Of a DNA stretch of 64,000 nucleotides, positions 62,759 to 64,000 are shown piece after piece; positions within the stretch are counted from its first letter, which is position 1; each line of letters opens with the position of its first letter. Origin of the DNA: Candidatus Gastranaerophilales bacterium (lineage in GTDB: Bacteria; Cyanobacteriota; Vampirovibrionia; Gastranaerophilales; Gastranaerophilaceae); contig CALUVW010000004.1 of assembly GCA_944324315.1 (NCBI GenBank), positions 1-64,000 of the forward strand, given 5' to 3'. The notes beneath the pieces are model-generated. The model searched no databases, was not told where the DNA came from, and was given only the letters and a program-made list of their open reading frames with translations. The position numbers and the translations under genes were made by a program.

Positions 62759-63578
62759 ATTTTATATACAAGACCATATAAAAATGGCATTAATGGAAGA
62801 TATAGGTTACGGAGATATTACAACAGAAAATCTTGCAGGTGAAGATGATTTCTTAAGAGGGGAATTAAATACCCGCAGCGAAGGCATTTTATGCGGATGT
62901 GAAGTTTTTAAAACCGTTTTTGAAACTTTATCAGACAAAATAAATATTCATTTTTATTTTAAAGACGGCGATAAAATAAAAAAAGGAGACAAAATTGCAG
63001 ATATTGAAGGTCCGGCCAAATACCTTCTTATGGGAGAACGTGTTGCATTAAATTATATTCAAAGAATGTCAGGTATAGCAACAGAAACAAAAAAATATCA
63101 GGATGCTATATCTCCCTATATGGCAAAAATTGTTGATACACGTAAGACAACCCCAAATTTCAGGGCTTTTGAAAAATATTCGGTTAAAATCGGCGGCGGA
63201 GCATTACACCGCTTTAATCTCTCCGACTGCGCCATGATAAAAGATAATCACATAAAACTTGCCGGTTCCATTACAAATGCTGTAAATAAATTAAGAAACA
63301 ATATTTCGCATGCGCATAAAATTGAAGTTGAATGTGATAATTTAGAACAGGTTAAAGAAGCTGTTAGTGTTAATGCTGATATTATAATGCTTGATAACAT
63401 GCCGGTAAGTACTATGAAACAGGCTGTTGAAATAATTGCCGGCCGTGCCGTTATTGAAGCCAGCGGAAATGTTACACTTAATACCGTTAATGAAATTGCA
63501 TCAACAGGAGTTGATATTATATCATCCAGTGCAATTGTCGCAAAAGCGCCAACTCTTGATCTGGCACTTGATATGTAG
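62733..63578 (+). CDS. nadC: Nicotinate-nucleotide diphosphorylase (carboxylating)
   Basis: 281 residues from ATG 62733, close to the family's usual ~280. It converts quinolinate and PRPP to nicotinate mononucleotide. Motifs: ALMEDIGYGDITTENL, SEGILCGCEVF, ERVALNYIQRMSGIATET, VDTRKTTPNFRAFEKYSVKIGGGALHRFNLSDCAMIKDNHIKL (key parts DTRKTTPNFR, GGALHRFNL, IKDNHI), and EVECDNLEQ, then IMLDNM. The start overlaps nadB by 26 bases, so translation is coupled. The longer frame from 62637 lies wholly inside nadB and is rejected. Confidence 0.95.
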   Translation: MEYLILLSKFYIQDHIKMALMEDIGYGDITTENLAGEDDFLRGELNTRSEGILCGCEVFKTVFETLSDKINIHFYFKDGDKIKKGDKIADIEGPAKYLLMGERVALNYIQRMSGIATETKKYQDAISPYMAKIVDTRKTTPNFRAFEKYSVKIGGGALHRFNLSDCAMIKDNHIKLAGSITNAVNKLRNNISHAHKIEVECDNLEQVKEAVSVNADIIMLDNMPVSTMKQAVEIIAGRAVIEASGNVTLNTVNEIASTGVDIISSSAIVAKAPTLDLALDM

Positions 63579-63677
63579 TTTTTAGTTTAATTGTAAACTT
63601 TCGTAAAATACATGGCAAAAAAAATTTTCCTTTGTTTTAAAATAAATGTAGAAGACATTTAATTATTTGGTGAAAAA

Positions 63678-64000
63678 ATGAAAATTAACTCAACACAACG
63701 TGATATGACCCTTAAAGAGGGTAAATTCAGGCTCCGTTCGGGCTCTCAACATTACAGAGAGAAGAATAATGCAGGAGTGTATGAAAATAACAGAGGATAT
63801 AGTACAGATTATTGCGGCAGTTTTACGGGAAAGAGTGAAGCTGCCGCAACTGTTATGAAAAAAGGCGGAATTTTAACAAGCACCTGGTTTAATAAACTTT
63901 TAACCTGTTCTAAAAAACATAATGTATCAACTAGTGCCCTTGTTGCTTTAGTACTTGCAGGCGTTTTGAGACCGGCAATGATTATGACTCTTCCGGGTGA
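63678..64000 (+). CDS. Lineage-type F-x-G protein, cut by window edge
   Basis: 107 codons are visible from ATG 63678 and the frame runs off the window. It begins MKINSTQRDMTLKEGKFRLR, reaches YCGSFTGKSEAAATVMKKGG with the F-T-G motif near residue 54, then a likely membrane-start segment VSTSALVALVLAGVLRPAMI with an R-P pair as in the two paralogues at 48.4-49.6 kb. No signal peptide. It belongs to the same group as the genes at 51273 and 1546, by motif only. The ribosome site is weak. Confidence 0.6.
   Translation, partial: MKINSTQRDMTLKEGKFRLRSGSQHYREKNNAGVYENNRGYSTDYCGSFTGKSEAAATVMKKGGILTSTWFNKLLTCSKKHNVSTSALVALVLAGVLRPAMIMTLPG

Overview
The window is AT-rich chromosomal DNA of a bacterium that most resembles the gut branch of the Melainabacteria/Vampirovibrionia (Gastranaerophilales), the non-photosynthetic sister line of Cyanobacteria. 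The basis is mixed. It has cyanobacterial-type families (a Ycf23/DUF561 protein, a DUF4330 protein), many prepilins with an FTLAEVLITLGIIG signal, and a set of lineage-type proteins carrying an F-x-G motif near the N-terminus. This assignment is inference; I ran no database search.

Layout. 1-3.1 kb: 5' part of clpB, prepilin locus 1 and a membrane protein. 3.1-10.2 kb: DUF167, bifunctional (p)ppGpp synthetase/hydrolase, a sensor kinase, and a CheY-like regulator with a degenerate type II/IV secretion ATPase. 10.2-20.2 kb: prepilin loci 2, 3 and 4 around mlaE, ilvE, an HtrA-like protease, ycf23, a NarL-type regulator and a GH13-like protein. 20.2-23.9 kb: a reverse-strand envelope cluster (O-antigen ligase-like, DUF4330, heptose-kinase-like, phosphodiesterase). 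23.9-28 kb: ispG and a secreted/TPR/glycosidase-like operon. 28-38.5 kb: comEC, pyrF, rmuC, a regulator and kinase, large membrane proteins, mgtC. 38.5-45.7 kb: an Opp-type transporter without ATPases, prepilin locus 5, groES-groEL. 45.8-51 kb: cysK, an anti-sigma/sigma/Spy-like operon, paired small membrane proteins, trmFO. 51-57 kb: a large F-x-G protein, prepilin locus 6, small proteins, tRNA-Ser(GCU), a putative cysteine peptidase. 57-64 kb: an amphipathic-helix protein, ankyrin protein, SulP transporter, NarL regulator, nadB-nadC and a truncated F-x-G protein.

The main discovery is a six-member family of type IV prepilin/pseudopilin loci. Each has a run of 9 or 10 C (or G on the coding strand) between a well-formed start (promoter, Shine-Dalgarno, ATG, short leader) and the prepilin body. 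At all six the leader ATG is out of frame with the body at the length given here. At all six a length of 11 (or 8) fuses the two into one open frame with no stop. Locus 5 has no start codon at all between the tract and its prepilin signal. Loci 4 and 6 carry a second ATG in another frame, giving a possible three-state switch. This looks like a multi-locus phase-variation or slippage system for surface or secretion pilins. A systematic one-base homopolymer under-call in the assembly is the main alternative. The promoter-leader-tract module is also shared between prepilins of different subfamilies, and interspersed repeats have been captured in frame in the leaders.

Other points: an identical 80-bp promoter-containing repeat before two unrelated genes, several promoters placed for leaderless transcripts, MITE-like repeats flanking groES, and a long intercistronic hairpin in the peptide-transporter operon. 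No rRNA, CRISPR array, transposase, integrase or reverse transcriptase was seen.
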